Notes under the pieces: model-generated
Database searches by the model: none
What the model saw: the letters and a program-made list of their open reading frames with translations, nothing else
Told to the model about the DNA's origin: nothing
In this document: piece after piece, positions 52,308 through 60,273 of the stretch
How positions within the stretch are numbered: position 1 is the first letter of the stretch
Layout of the letters: the number at the start of each line of letters is the position of its first letter
Position numbers and translations under genes: made by a program
From: GH45 sp046704385
Lineage (GTDB): Bacteria > Bacteroidota > Bacteroidia > Bacteroidales > SZUA-534
DNA: 60,273 nt
Assembly: GCA_046704385.1 (NCBI GenBank)
Contig: JBJKSB010000005.1
Span: 1-60,273 of the forward strand
Reading direction: 5' to 3'

Positions 52308-53771
52308 TTACCGGAATAAACTTAACGTGAATACAACAGGATAAAGCCACTTAGCCATTTTATTAAAACTCCTTTTAGTATTAAAGTCAACAGGGTCATT
52401 TTTAAATTCAGAAGTATCTATTACACCTTCATCGTAATACCGGCGTGCCATGTTTTTAAAAGCATCGTACTGCAAATATATCAGATCGCCTACATGAGAC
52501 ATGTTGGTTAATATTACCTGATTACCATTAGGCATATAGGGTAAGAGCTCTTTAATTGTTAAATCAGGAGGGCAAGTAATATCCAGATTACCTCCAACCA
52601 TTAATGTTTCAGTGTTGCATAATTTGATTTTCCGGTAATCGGGATCAATTAGCTTGATTTGCATGTTTTTGCAGCTTCCCCAATACAACATGGATAGAGG
52701 TGCCCCTATTTCAAAACTGTCGGGCCGGAATAACCGGCGGTAATCCATTGTGGAATCATAATCTGCGGTTAAAGCTTTACTAAATAAATCTCCGTAATTC
52801 GTGGAATGAAAAAGGTCAACATAATCACAAGCCAGCTGCATCAGGTACAAACCGCTATAGTCACCTTTCAACGCAGCCCTCCGATATGCATCAAAAGCCA
52901 TAACGGCCGTGTTTTTACTGTACAACAAATAAAAGGTCCCAACTTTTATTTTATCGGGATCGAGCTTAAAAAGCGACCAGCGTTTGGGCATTCGTTCAAA
53001 AGATTGCCTTATACTTTCTTTAATAGTAATATCCGCCATATCGCCCTGGGCTTTACAGATAGAATCATATCGTTCAATAACCTGACGAGTCGTTTCGGGA
53101 TACCAGACACAACTTCCCGGAGGATTAATGCCCACCATAATTGATCGGTTTATTGCCTCAGGATATTTATAACTATATAATAAAGCTACTCTTGTTCCAT
53201 AACTTTGGCTGCAAAGGTCAATTTTCTGATGTCCCAGTAATTTTCTGACATCTTCAAAATCATCAACCACATCTAAAATAGTATAATGATTTATATCGAA
53301 GCCTTTTTTGTCTATTTCGTTGAAATACTGATCAATTGCTACTCCAAGATTGTCGAGTGATTTGTCGCTAAATAACTGATAGTCTGATCCTCTCAATGCC
53401 TTTTTTATTTTTCTTGATCCAGGCATAACAGGACCGTCAACACCTCTGTAGCCTACCAAAACAAAATCGTGATTTGATAATAAAGCCTTCATGGTATAAA
53501 ACTTCAAATTTTCTTCTCCGGGGCCACCCCTCATCCAATAGACAGGTTCTAAAGGAGATGCTGAAGAAGACTTAATAATATTTACCGGAAGAGATATATA
53601 GCCGGAGGAAGAATCAGAACGGTCCAATTTAACCGGTATAGTTCCTTTATACAAATCATACCGTACCTTGCTTATTTTAATGGTGGTTTTTTTGAAATTT
53701 TCTATTGTTACCTTTTGTCCATAACTATTAACTATAAAAAGTAATGATGTAACCAGGATAAGAATTTTCAT
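52308..53771 (-). CDS. Exported alpha/beta hydrolase (TAP/prolyl-peptidase-like)
   Basis: The protein is 487 residues from ATG 53771; an in-frame ATG 27 bases upstream is less likely. A signal peptide (1-18) precedes the hydrolase. The oxyanion HGGPG-like motif is RGGPGEEN (81-88), the nucleophile elbow is SQSYGT with Ser190, and GGNLDITCPPD and NMSHVGD supply the Asp and His. This fits S33-type peptidases/TAP-like hydrolases, which remove N-terminal residues or tripeptides. The elbow departs slightly from GxSxG (Ser instead of the first Gly). It is transcribed alone on the minus strand. Confidence 0.85.
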   Translation of the reverse strand: MKILILVTSLLFIVNSYGQKVTIENFKKTTIKISKVRYDLYKGTIPVKLDRSDSSSGYISLPVNIIKSSSASPLEPVYWMRGGPGEENLKFYTMKALLSNHDFVLVGYRGVDGPVMPGSRKIKKALRGSDYQLFSDKSLDNLGVAIDQYFNEIDKKGFDINHYTILDVVDDFEDVRKLLGHQKIDLCSQSYGTRVALLYSYKYPEAINRSIMVGINPPGSCVWYPETTRQVIERYDSICKAQGDMADITIKESIRQSFERMPKRWSLFKLDPDKIKVGTFYLLYSKNTAVMAFDAYRRAALKGDYSGLYLMQLACDYVDLFHSTNYGDLFSKALTADYDSTMDYRRLFRPDSFEIGAPLSMLYWGSCKNMQIKLIDPDYRKIKLCNTETLMVGGNLDITCPPDLTIKELLPYMPNGNQVILTNMSHVGDLIYLQYDAFKNMARRYYDEGVIDTSEFKNDPVDFNTKRSFNKMAKWLYPVVFTLSLFR

Positions 53772-53849
53772 TTTTATTAATTTATAGCAACTTAACAAAA
53801 GTAAATATGAATTATATGAATTCTGTTATCCCAGGATAATAAATCACAA

Positions 53850-54443
53850 TTATGGCTTTTTCAATATTTTTTTTCGGAGTCTGCTAAGCGATACCGGTGT
53901 AATTCTTAAATAGGAAGCTATATGATACTGCGAAATTCTGTTCTCAAGATAAGGATACATAGTGTGGAACATACGGTATCGTTCCTCTGCATCTTTGGTT
54001 AATAGGAAAATTTCGTGCTGCGTTTTTTTTCTGAGTTCATTTTCAACTACCAGACTACTATAAAGTAGTAATTCGGAATATTTATGCCGCAGAATTTGCA
54101 TTGTATCCTGTTCTGCTTCAAAGATAATAGCAGATGTTATTGCCTGTAAATTAATATTACTTCTTCCATTTGTTGTCCGTGCAAAATAGGGACATATTAA
54201 TTCGTTATCCCGATAAAAAGAAATATTAATTTGTTCGCCTGAATATGAATCATAAAATCCACGAATTACTCCCTTGCATACAAATATTTCCTTATTGAAT
54301 TTTTGATTCTCTTTTACAATAAATTCGTCTTTTACAAGCTCTTTCGGCTTTAATAATTCTTTCATCTCATTCCATATTTCCCGGGAGATTGGAATGATTT
54401 TATTTATATGATCTTTATAAGCCGTTAGAATACTATCCTTCAT
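53850..54443 (-). CDS. Crp/Fnr-family regulator, cysteine-free sensor type
   Basis: The 197-residue protein has a cyclic-nucleotide-binding-like fold (LVKDEFIVKENQKFNKEIFVCKGVIRGFYDSYSGEQINISFYRDNELI) and a C-terminal helix (NRISQYHIASYLRITPVSLSRLRKKI) that fits the short HTH of the Bacteroidota Crp-like group. It lacks the N-terminal cysteine cluster of the regulator at 38,272. Its target is unknown; the neighbouring hydrolase and aspartic protease genes are on the same strand. Confidence 0.85.
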   Translation of the reverse strand: MKDSILTAYKDHINKIIPISREIWNEMKELLKPKELVKDEFIVKENQKFNKEIFVCKGVIRGFYDSYSGEQINISFYRDNELICPYFARTTNGRSNINLQAITSAIIFEAEQDTMQILRHKYSELLLYSSLVVENELRKKTQHEIFLLTKDAEERYRMFHTMYPYLENRISQYHIASYLRITPVSLSRLRKKILKKP

Positions 54444-54678
54444 GTTATCTATAAATTAAGTTATAGTTTATTAGGCTTTATAAGGTCAGAATTATTTTTT
54501 AATTTACAATAATTCCAGTATTCAAGTCTTTCTTACAATATATTAAAACTTGCTTGAATTTAGTTTGAGAAAAACAAATGGTTGATAAAAATATCAGAGC
54601 AAAAAAGAATTTAACCTTCCTTTTTTGAAATTTTCGGTTTTGTACAACGATTTGAATAAATACCTGTTTCAATGGTAT

Positions 54679-55521
54679 TTATTCGTTGTTTTGAACTGTT
54701 GTGCTTTTCCATATCTTTTGATCCTTTAAAGATATTGTATATTCAGACTGACAAATGAAATCATAGCTAAGAGCTCCATCATAAATAATATTGTCAACTA
54801 CTGTTGGTGCAGATATAGAATCACCTGCCAGCACAAAATTAAAATCTCCTAAACCTGATGAATCACTTTCATTAGGAGGATTAATCCCCCATTCTTTTGC
54901 CGTATTATCTGATATTTTTGTTTGAGCAATATTTCCTGTATCGAATAAAAACCACCAGTAATGGTTCTTATAATGAATTCCTGTGAAAATATCCAATTCC
55001 CTGCCGCTTGGTCCGGTAGCAAACTGGCTTTTAACTAATTTCATGTTCTTTATCTTGTTATTAAAGCTTTTTTCAGTTTCAACTATGAGTTTGTTTTCCT
55101 TCAGATCCAACGAGATTTTTTCGTTTTCGAAAGTTTTGAGTGAAATTAATCCGTCTACTTGTTTAAATCCTTCCGGTAGCAGGCTCATAAAGTCAAAGAT
55201 GCCAACATAAGGATGGAAAAATGTGCTGCCTCCAATTTTAATATATACACTATCACATAATTTCGACTCTATTTTTTCACCACTCATTCGAAATCCAACA
55301 AGATTACCATATACAGTTTTATTAATTCCGTTGGCTATTGAAGGCGATATAAAAGTTAATCCTCCTCCGGTGTCGAATAAGAAATCATATGTTTTACCAT
55401 CAATTTCAACATTTACCGATTTCAGTGTTCTGAAATAATTTTCTAAAGTGATCTCTGTTTGTGAATAGGTTGAATGAATTACAAATATTAAAAATGTAAA
55501 AAGTAATATTTTTTTGATCAT
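54679..55521 (-). CDS. Exported pepsin/retropepsin-like aspartic protease
   Basis: The 280-residue protein has a signal peptide (1-20). Two DTG motifs, FLFDTGGG with Asp50 and FLFDTGN with Asp194, suggest a bilobal aspartic protease in a single chain. The spacing of 144 residues fits a duplicated fold. Bacterial retropepsin-like proteins with both motifs occur in Bacteroidota (aspartyl protease family), and the substrate is unknown. A perfect 10-base stem (AATAAATACC/GGTATTTATT, 54655-54683) overlaps the stop and could end the transcript. Confidence 0.8.
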   Translation of the reverse strand: MIKKILLFTFLIFVIHSTYSQTEITLENYFRTLKSVNVEIDGKTYDFLFDTGGGLTFISPSIANGINKTVYGNLVGFRMSGEKIESKLCDSVYIKIGGSTFFHPYVGIFDFMSLLPEGFKQVDGLISLKTFENEKISLDLKENKLIVETEKSFNNKIKNMKLVKSQFATGPSGRELDIFTGIHYKNHYWWFLFDTGNIAQTKISDNTAKEWGINPPNESDSSGLGDFNFVLAGDSISAPTVVDNIIYDGALSYDFICQSEYTISLKDQKIWKSTTVQNNE

Positions 55522-55703
55522 ATCTTAAGTGTTTTAAATGGTTCAACAGCGGTCTCGAGGTATGAGGTCGTGGCGGATTAGATTGCGAAATCAATCCGAC
55601 CGACAGCGGGGATTTTATAGAAAACGTAAAGTTTGTATTACACGTATCGCCGCCATGCCTTATAACGCATATTGTGTTTAGTTTGTTTTTAATATTTCTA
55701 TTT

Positions 55704-56195
55704 TTAAAAATCGGAATTATTTATCCGTATTATATTTTTTAAAGATTTATGTAAATCACTAATACATGAATCCGCCTCCTCAGTGAATATCCCATTATTT
55801 ATAAAACAAGGTGATGTAAGAATAAAATAGTCATCAGTCTCACCATAATATATTGGGATACACCAAGAATACATCTGTTGTGATTTAATTAAATCAATCA
55901 GTTTTTGCTTTTGTTTTATTGAGTAAAAATCAAGTATCAGTGAAGGATTTATTTTTGTATCATTAATTTTAGTAAATTCTATATGAAGATTTCTATATTT
56001 TATAATTGCAATTGGATTATCGGCGTTTCCAGGAATATCATTTATATCAAAATTATCTTGAATGATTTCACAATTCCATCCTTCTGGTATAATATTACAA
56101 AATTCTTCTAAAGTTGGATTTTTTTCATCCTTTTTGCATGAAAAAGATAAAATTAAAATTATTATCAATCCTAATAATATTTTTATTGTTTTCAT
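55704..56195 (-). CDS. Small lipoprotein of unknown function
   Basis: The 163-residue protein has a signal peptide ending in SFSC with Cys20, so it is a lipoprotein. The body contains EFCNIIPEGWNCEIIQ and a Tyr-rich middle, with four further Cys that may form disulfides. I do not recognise the family. It lies between the aspartic protease and the AraC-type regulator on the same strand. Confidence 0.65.
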   Translation of the reverse strand: MKTIKILLGLIIILILSFSCKKDEKNPTLEEFCNIIPEGWNCEIIQDNFDINDIPGNADNPIAIIKYRNLHIEFTKINDTKINPSLILDFYSIKQKQKLIDLIKSQQMYSWCIPIYYGETDDYFILTSPCFINNGIFTEEADSCISDLHKSLKNIIRINNSDF

Positions 56196-56277
56196 TTTAG
56201 TAAGTTTCTATGTTATGCTTTTATGATGTTATCATATTATTGGTTGCTTGTCTTTTTACAAATTAAACACAACTATT

Positions 56278-58341
56278 CTATAATAAATCCTTATCTTCCA
56301 ACGATACTTTAATCTGATAATGTTCTTTCCAGAACTTCTTTTCAATCTTTTTAATCAGCTTTTGGTATTCAGGCAGGTCTTTAATGTTATCTGTCAAGGG
56401 ATCAATTTTTAAAAATAAAATAACCCAGTAATGGAAATTATTCTCCTCTGAAAAGAGTTCAAGCTGCTTTAACGCTTCCTGATTGTTCGCAAAATACGCA
56501 TAATAAACAGCCATACTTAAATGCTGATAAATAGATTTATCCTGATCGGCATAGTTTTTATAATCGGCAAAAAGCTTTTCAGACTCAGCCTTATAACCCA
56601 GCTTATCGAAAACCAGGCCCATTTTCGCATCTTCGTATACATACATATCCAGTTTCAGGGCAGCCTTAATATCAAGAAACTTTTTATAATAGAAATGAGC
56701 CTGTTTGTAATCGCGCATGTAGTAGCATATTTTTCCCAGCTCCTGCAAAATATCCAGCCGGGTGGTATCTTCAGTATAAATCTTAAGTAATTCGTCTCTG
56801 GTTTGCTCCAGGTTCAGCGTTTTTGAATAGTCAATATAAGCTTTTACCAGTTTTGAATAACCATTATTGGGATTAAACTCCAATGATTTTTGAATATACT
56901 TTGCCGCCTGATCCACAAATCCGGTTTGTATAAAAGCATTGCTGATATGTAGGTAAATATAACTGGCGGTTACCGAATCGTTACTGCTGATATCGAGCCG
57001 GGCACCCTTCAACGCATATTCCAGGTACTTTTCGGTATCGGGTGCATAATTGACATAAAATTCAGACAAAATATTAATGACCATGGCCGAATTTGGATTA
57101 TACTCCAATGCTTTTAACAAGTACGGAAGCGCCAAATCATTTTGATATGTATCCATAAAATACAGGGCTTTGGCAATCAGGCTTTGGGCCAGTTGTGAGT
57201 CGTACAGTAACGCCTTGTCAGCATAGGTATTTATTTGATCGGTATATTTTTTTTCGGCCTGGTACAAATCAATCATATAATAAGCTATGGCGATATCGGC
57301 ATAAGCCCAGGCAAATTTATCATCCAATTCTATGGCTTTCTTAAAGTAGACGATAGCCTCATCCATTTCACCGGGATCAATTTTATTGAAATATTCCCGT
57401 CCTTTCAAAAAGTAATCGTAAGCTTCAAGATTATGCGTAGGCACTTCTTCAATCCGTTTAATTTCATCAGGAGTAAGAAAAACCTGTATTTGTGAAGCAA
57501 TATTTTTTGCCACCTCGTTTTGCAACGCAAAAATATCTTTTAGTTCACGCTGGTATTGTTCAGCCCACAAATGGTTATCGGTTGAGGCTTCAATCAACTG
57601 GATATTCAGCAAAATCTGATTGGCATTTTTTTGCCCGCTGCCTTCAATTATATAATTTACATTCAGCTCTTTGGCAATTTGTGAAAGGGTTTTGTGCGAA
57701 TGTCTGTAAGCTTCCACCGAGGTTCGACTAATTACTCGTAATCCTTCAATTTTCTGTAAATTATTAAGAATAGATTCCATGAGGCCGTTAATGATATACA
57801 CATTGGTAGAATCACTACTATCATTTTTAAAAGGCAATACGGCAATAGATTTTTTGGGTTCCTTTTGCCTGCTTTTAAAAGGATACCAAATGAGTAAAAA
57901 GATAATGATAAGTACTACACTCAAAACCGAACCGGCAATAAAGATTCGTTTTTTGTTAAGGGCACCCTTTCCGGTTTTTTCTGTCTTTTCACTTTCTTCC
58001 GGGGAGTGCTTGCCCGCCTCTCCTGGTGGATAACCGAAATGATCGTGAAAGCACTTAATAAAATACGAAGGACTGCTAAACCCAACCGCATATGAAATTT
58101 CCGAAATATTAAGTGAATTCTCCCTAAGCATTTCCATTGCATTCCTTAATCGTACCTGCCTGATGAACTGGCTCACCGATAAATCAGTTAGTTTCCTGAC
58201 TTTACGCAGCAGGTTCGAACGGCTCATTCCCACATCGCGTGCCAACTCTGACACACCATATTGTTCATTGGAAAGGTTCTCCTCAATAATCTGAGTTACT
58301 TTCTTTAAAAAATCATTCTGTATGGGATACGTATCTGACAT
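56278..58341 (-). CDS. Membrane-anchored AraC regulator with TolB-like domain and TPRs
   Basis: The 687-residue protein starts with an AraC-type DNA-binding domain (about 10-108: SELARDVGMSRSNLLRKVRKLT and ISEISYAVGFSSPSYFIKCFHDHFGYPPGE). A single transmembrane helix at about 134-153 follows. Residues 164-300 match the TolB-like/FlgO domain (SIAVLPFKNDS, VISRTSVEAYR, VNYIIEGSGQ, LLNIQLIEA). Then come about eight TPR repeats to residue 640. The N-terminal DNA-binding domain and extracytoplasmic sensor portion resemble CadC-type one-component signalling. It is divergent from the DUF4386 gene, a likely target. Confidence 0.9.
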   Translation of the reverse strand: MSDTYPIQNDFLKKVTQIIEENLSNEQYGVSELARDVGMSRSNLLRKVRKLTDLSVSQFIRQVRLRNAMEMLRENSLNISEISYAVGFSSPSYFIKCFHDHFGYPPGEAGKHSPEESEKTEKTGKGALNKKRIFIAGSVLSVVLIIIFLLIWYPFKSRQKEPKKSIAVLPFKNDSSDSTNVYIINGLMESILNNLQKIEGLRVISRTSVEAYRHSHKTLSQIAKELNVNYIIEGSGQKNANQILLNIQLIEASTDNHLWAEQYQRELKDIFALQNEVAKNIASQIQVFLTPDEIKRIEEVPTHNLEAYDYFLKGREYFNKIDPGEMDEAIVYFKKAIELDDKFAWAYADIAIAYYMIDLYQAEKKYTDQINTYADKALLYDSQLAQSLIAKALYFMDTYQNDLALPYLLKALEYNPNSAMVINILSEFYVNYAPDTEKYLEYALKGARLDISSNDSVTASYIYLHISNAFIQTGFVDQAAKYIQKSLEFNPNNGYSKLVKAYIDYSKTLNLEQTRDELLKIYTEDTTRLDILQELGKICYYMRDYKQAHFYYKKFLDIKAALKLDMYVYEDAKMGLVFDKLGYKAESEKLFADYKNYADQDKSIYQHLSMAVYYAYFANNQEALKQLELFSEENNFHYWVILFLKIDPLTDNIKDLPEYQKLIKKIEKKFWKEHYQIKVSLEDKDLL

Positions 58342-58602
58342 GGTAACTATCGGAAAGCCAAATATATATTAATTTATTTAAGCAGCCAATACATAACACT
58401 AATCACCTGAAAGAATCCATACTAAATTATGAACAATTATAGGTGTATGCTTCGCTATTTTGGTCATAATTGATATCCATGCGTCATATTTACAATCCTT
58501 ACAACAAACTTATTATCAATAGCTTCATGATTGATTATTAGTGCGTCACACTTCGCTGCAACTTTACATCATCAAAATTTTACAGATTTAAACCCTGAAA
58601 AA

Positions 58603-59289
58603 ATGAAAACACATACTTCATTAAACAGAATAGCAAAAATTGCCGGAGTATCATTAGCCATTATGTTTGTATTTGGTATAATTGCGGACTCCGTTGTATT
58701 TCCCAATATAATTGTTTGGGATGATACATTTCAAACCATTCAGAATATGCTGGCATCGGAAAATCTTTACCGGTTTGGTATATCCTGTTATGCCGGCGAT
58801 CTTCTGATTAATATAATTATTGCCATGGCCCTTTATTTACTTTTAAGGCCGGTAAACAATAAAATCGCACTTCTTGCAGCCTGGTTCCGGTTAATTTATG
58901 TGGCTATCAGAGGAGGCGCTTTGGTGAATTTAATTTCTGCGTTGCTCCTGGTAACCAATCCAGCCCTTGAAACAGTGCAACTTCACGGCCGTGTAATGAT
59001 GATGTTAAATGCCGATAAAACAGGGTACCTTATTGGTTTAATATTTTTTGGATTCCATGTTTTGTTGTTGGGATACCTTATCTACAAATCAGGATATCTA
59101 CCAAAAATTATTGGAATCATACTTATGGTAGCTTTCATAGGTTATATAACCAATAGCTTCGCCTATATAATCCTGCCAAATTATAAGCAATATGAAACCG
59201 TGTTTTTCATGATACTGGCTGTGCCGGGTGTACTTTCCGAGCTATCGCTTTGCCTGTGGCTGCTGATTAAAGGAGTAAATAGCAAATAA
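58603..59289 (+). CDS. DUF4386 multi-spanning membrane protein
   Basis: The protein is 228 residues from ATG 58603; an open frame reaches 58531 but its first 24 residues lack family character. Six hydrophobic segments fit the DUF4386 family (RFGISCYAGDLLINIIIAMALYLLLRPVN, LAAWFRLIYVAIRGGALVN, GYLIGLIFFGFHVLLLGYLIYKSGYLPKIIGIIL, FMILAVPGVLSELSLCLWLL). Function is unknown. Its divergent position relative to the AraC-type regulator gene, across 261 bases, suggests that regulator controls it. Confidence 0.85.
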   Translation: MKTHTSLNRIAKIAGVSLAIMFVFGIIADSVVFPNIIVWDDTFQTIQNMLASENLYRFGISCYAGDLLINIIIAMALYLLLRPVNNKIALLAAWFRLIYVAIRGGALVNLISALLLVTNPALETVQLHGRVMMMLNADKTGYLIGLIFFGFHVLLLGYLIYKSGYLPKIIGIILMVAFIGYITNSFAYIILPNYKQYETVFFMILAVPGVLSELSLCLWLLIKGVNSK

Positions 59290-59388
59290 TACCAAAGTGT
59301 AAGTTTCTTTATTCCTGAATTCTTTATTTATCTCACTGTTCGACAAAAGTGAAACGGTTCCCATAAATCAGTGGAGAAAAAATGGATC

Positions 59389-59457
59389 CACGAGGTGCTC
59401 CATCGCTGAAGCCCTGTCTGCCAACAGGCATATTTAGCGCAAAATACAGGCCTCGTG
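59389..59457. other. Structured noncoding element, cloverleaf-like
   Basis: CACGAGG (59389-59395) pairs with CCTCGTG (59451-59457) around three inner hairpins: GCT/AGC, CCTGT/ACAGG (59413-59428) and TATTT/AAATA (59431-59446). The shape recalls a tRNA, but there is no TTCRA T loop and no CCA. A palindromic intergenic repeat is the likelier nature. Confidence 0.4.
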
Positions 59458-59574
59458 AAATTCTTTTGATTATTACAATTCACTCTTTTTGTAATTAATA
59501 CCCAGCTTTTTCATATGGTTATGATCGGACAATATTGATAAATTAAGTATTTTAGTAAACACATATTAATAAGC

Positions 59575-60273
59575 ATGAAAGGAATTTATACCGTTTGGTT
59601 CGGAAACATTGTAGATTTTAATCAGTTAAACAAAACAACAGGGTACGATATTGATGATATTCGATCACGATATAAATCAGTAATATTTTCATTAACCGAC
59701 CTGTATAATGGTGAAATACTTGATCATTTTTCAGATACTACAAAAATAATTTTTAAGGATGCATTAAATGCCTTGCAGTTTTCTGTAAGCCTGTCGCAAA
59801 AGTTGGCCATGGAACCCCGCATACCTTACCGAATGAGTATAAGCAATGGGGAAATAACCTACGACAATGACGGTATAATTGGCGAAGCAGCCCTGCAAGC
59901 AGAAAAAATGTTGACCTATTGTTCTGAAGGGGCCGCACTGGTTACGGAAAGTGTTATTTCTGTTCTGCCGGACATCAATACCTACACTTATAAATTTGTC
60001 GGACAAAAATTAATTGAAGGAATAGATATACCTGTTAAAATTTATTGCCTTACTGAAAGCGGTTTCTTTATCCCATCACAAATTGAATTGACCGATAAAA
60101 CCCGGAGTAAAAACTCAATAGCCATACTCTCGTTCCAAAACACATCGGGCGAAAAAGATATTGACTATATCTGTGAAGGTATTGCCGAAGATGTGATAGA
60201 CAGATTGACCAAAACAAAGGATCTTTTTGTAACAGCACGATCATCTTCATTTGTATTTAAAAATACCCAGACC
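59575..60273 (+). CDS. Cyclase-like/TolB-like protein, cut by the window edge
   Basis: From ATG 59575 a frame of 233 codons stays open to the last base. Residues 1-160 resemble a class III nucleotidyl cyclase domain (NALQFSVSLSQKLAMEPRIPYRMSISNGEITYDNDGIIGEAALQAEKMLTYCSEGAALVTESVI). The first metal-binding Asp appears replaced (FGNIVDF in place of FxDIxGF), so it may be inactive. Residues of about 180-233 begin a TolB-like/FlgO domain (SIAILSFQNTSGEKDIDYICEGIAEDVIDRL), as in the AraC-type gene at 56,278. TPR repeats would be expected further on. It is not paired with a sensor gene in view. Confidence 0.8.
   Translation, partial: MKGIYTVWFGNIVDFNQLNKTTGYDIDDIRSRYKSVIFSLTDLYNGEILDHFSDTTKIIFKDALNALQFSVSLSQKLAMEPRIPYRMSISNGEITYDNDGIIGEAALQAEKMLTYCSEGAALVTESVISVLPDINTYTYKFVGQKLIEGIDIPVKIYCLTESGFFIPSQIELTDKTRSKNSIAILSFQNTSGEKDIDYICEGIAEDVIDRLTKTKDLFVTARSSSFVFKNTQT

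Noticed and set aside
59389..59457. tRNA gene
   Set aside because: No TTCRA T loop, no conserved D-loop GG, and no CCA end.
1..60273. Intact insertion sequence, prophage or restriction system
   Set aside because: No transposase, integrase, phage structural or restriction gene was recognised on either strand.

Overview
The window is AT-rich DNA from a member of the Bacteroidota, most likely a Bacteroidales/Marinilabiliales-type anaerobe or facultative anaerobe. The evidence is a subtilase with a type IX secretion C-terminal sorting domain, TAnnTTTG-type promoter boxes, few strong Shine-Dalgarno sites, a Ser-type sulfatase with its radical-SAM maturase, a periplasmic-propeller histidine kinase, and fused thrA followed by thrB and thrC. 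No intact insertion sequence, rRNA operon, prophage or CRISPR array is present. One tRNA gene (Ser-UGA) is present.

Layout. 1-7,300: a barrel-like gene broken by an in-frame amber codon, the sulfatase/anSME pair, a decayed QueG-like Fe-S gene, a membrane LuxR regulator and a YciC-like membrane protein. 7,360-11,560: a 41-bp tandem repeat, a PAS histidine kinase with a small partner, and a GntR-slipin-ExbB-like operon behind a palindromic operator. 11,600-20,000: a J-domain-like/LRR protein, the threonine operon with a Thr/Ile-rich leader peptide, an acyl-carrier-like protein lacking its serine, and a ParA-type trio. 19,900-29,600: HtpG, a membrane-tethered receiver, a class III aminotransferase with a LytTR regulator, the secreted subtilase, TrmH and HU, followed by tRNA-Ser.

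30,000-43,000 is the most striking part. Four minus-strand genes encode, in order of transcription, an FNR-like regulator, a hybrid kinase with PocR and three cysteine clusters, a lipoprotein joining a dCache sensor to a CheD-like deamidase domain, and a PAS/GAF kinase. Facing them on the plus strand are cheW, an exported beta-carbonic anhydrase, an HBM-type chemoreceptor and a CheY-like receiver. CheA, CheR and CheB are not in the window. My inference is that this is one chemosensory island that links redox state, an extracytoplasmic ligand and possibly CO2/bicarbonate to signalling. The extracytoplasmic CheD-like domain is the best candidate for something undescribed.

43,200-60,273: a PAS/LuxR-type regulator divergent from a propeller histidine kinase; then a repeat-rich accessory stretch with a Fic gene whose catalytic core is deleted, a pentapeptide-repeat ion channel, a MITE-like element beside a gene remnant, an alpha/beta hydrolase, a second Crp-type regulator, a two-DTG aspartic protease and a small lipoprotein. 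The window ends with a membrane-anchored AraC/TolB-like/TPR regulator divergent from a DUF4386 protein, and a cyclase-like/TolB-like gene that runs off the edge. Functions are assigned by reading motifs; no database search was possible.
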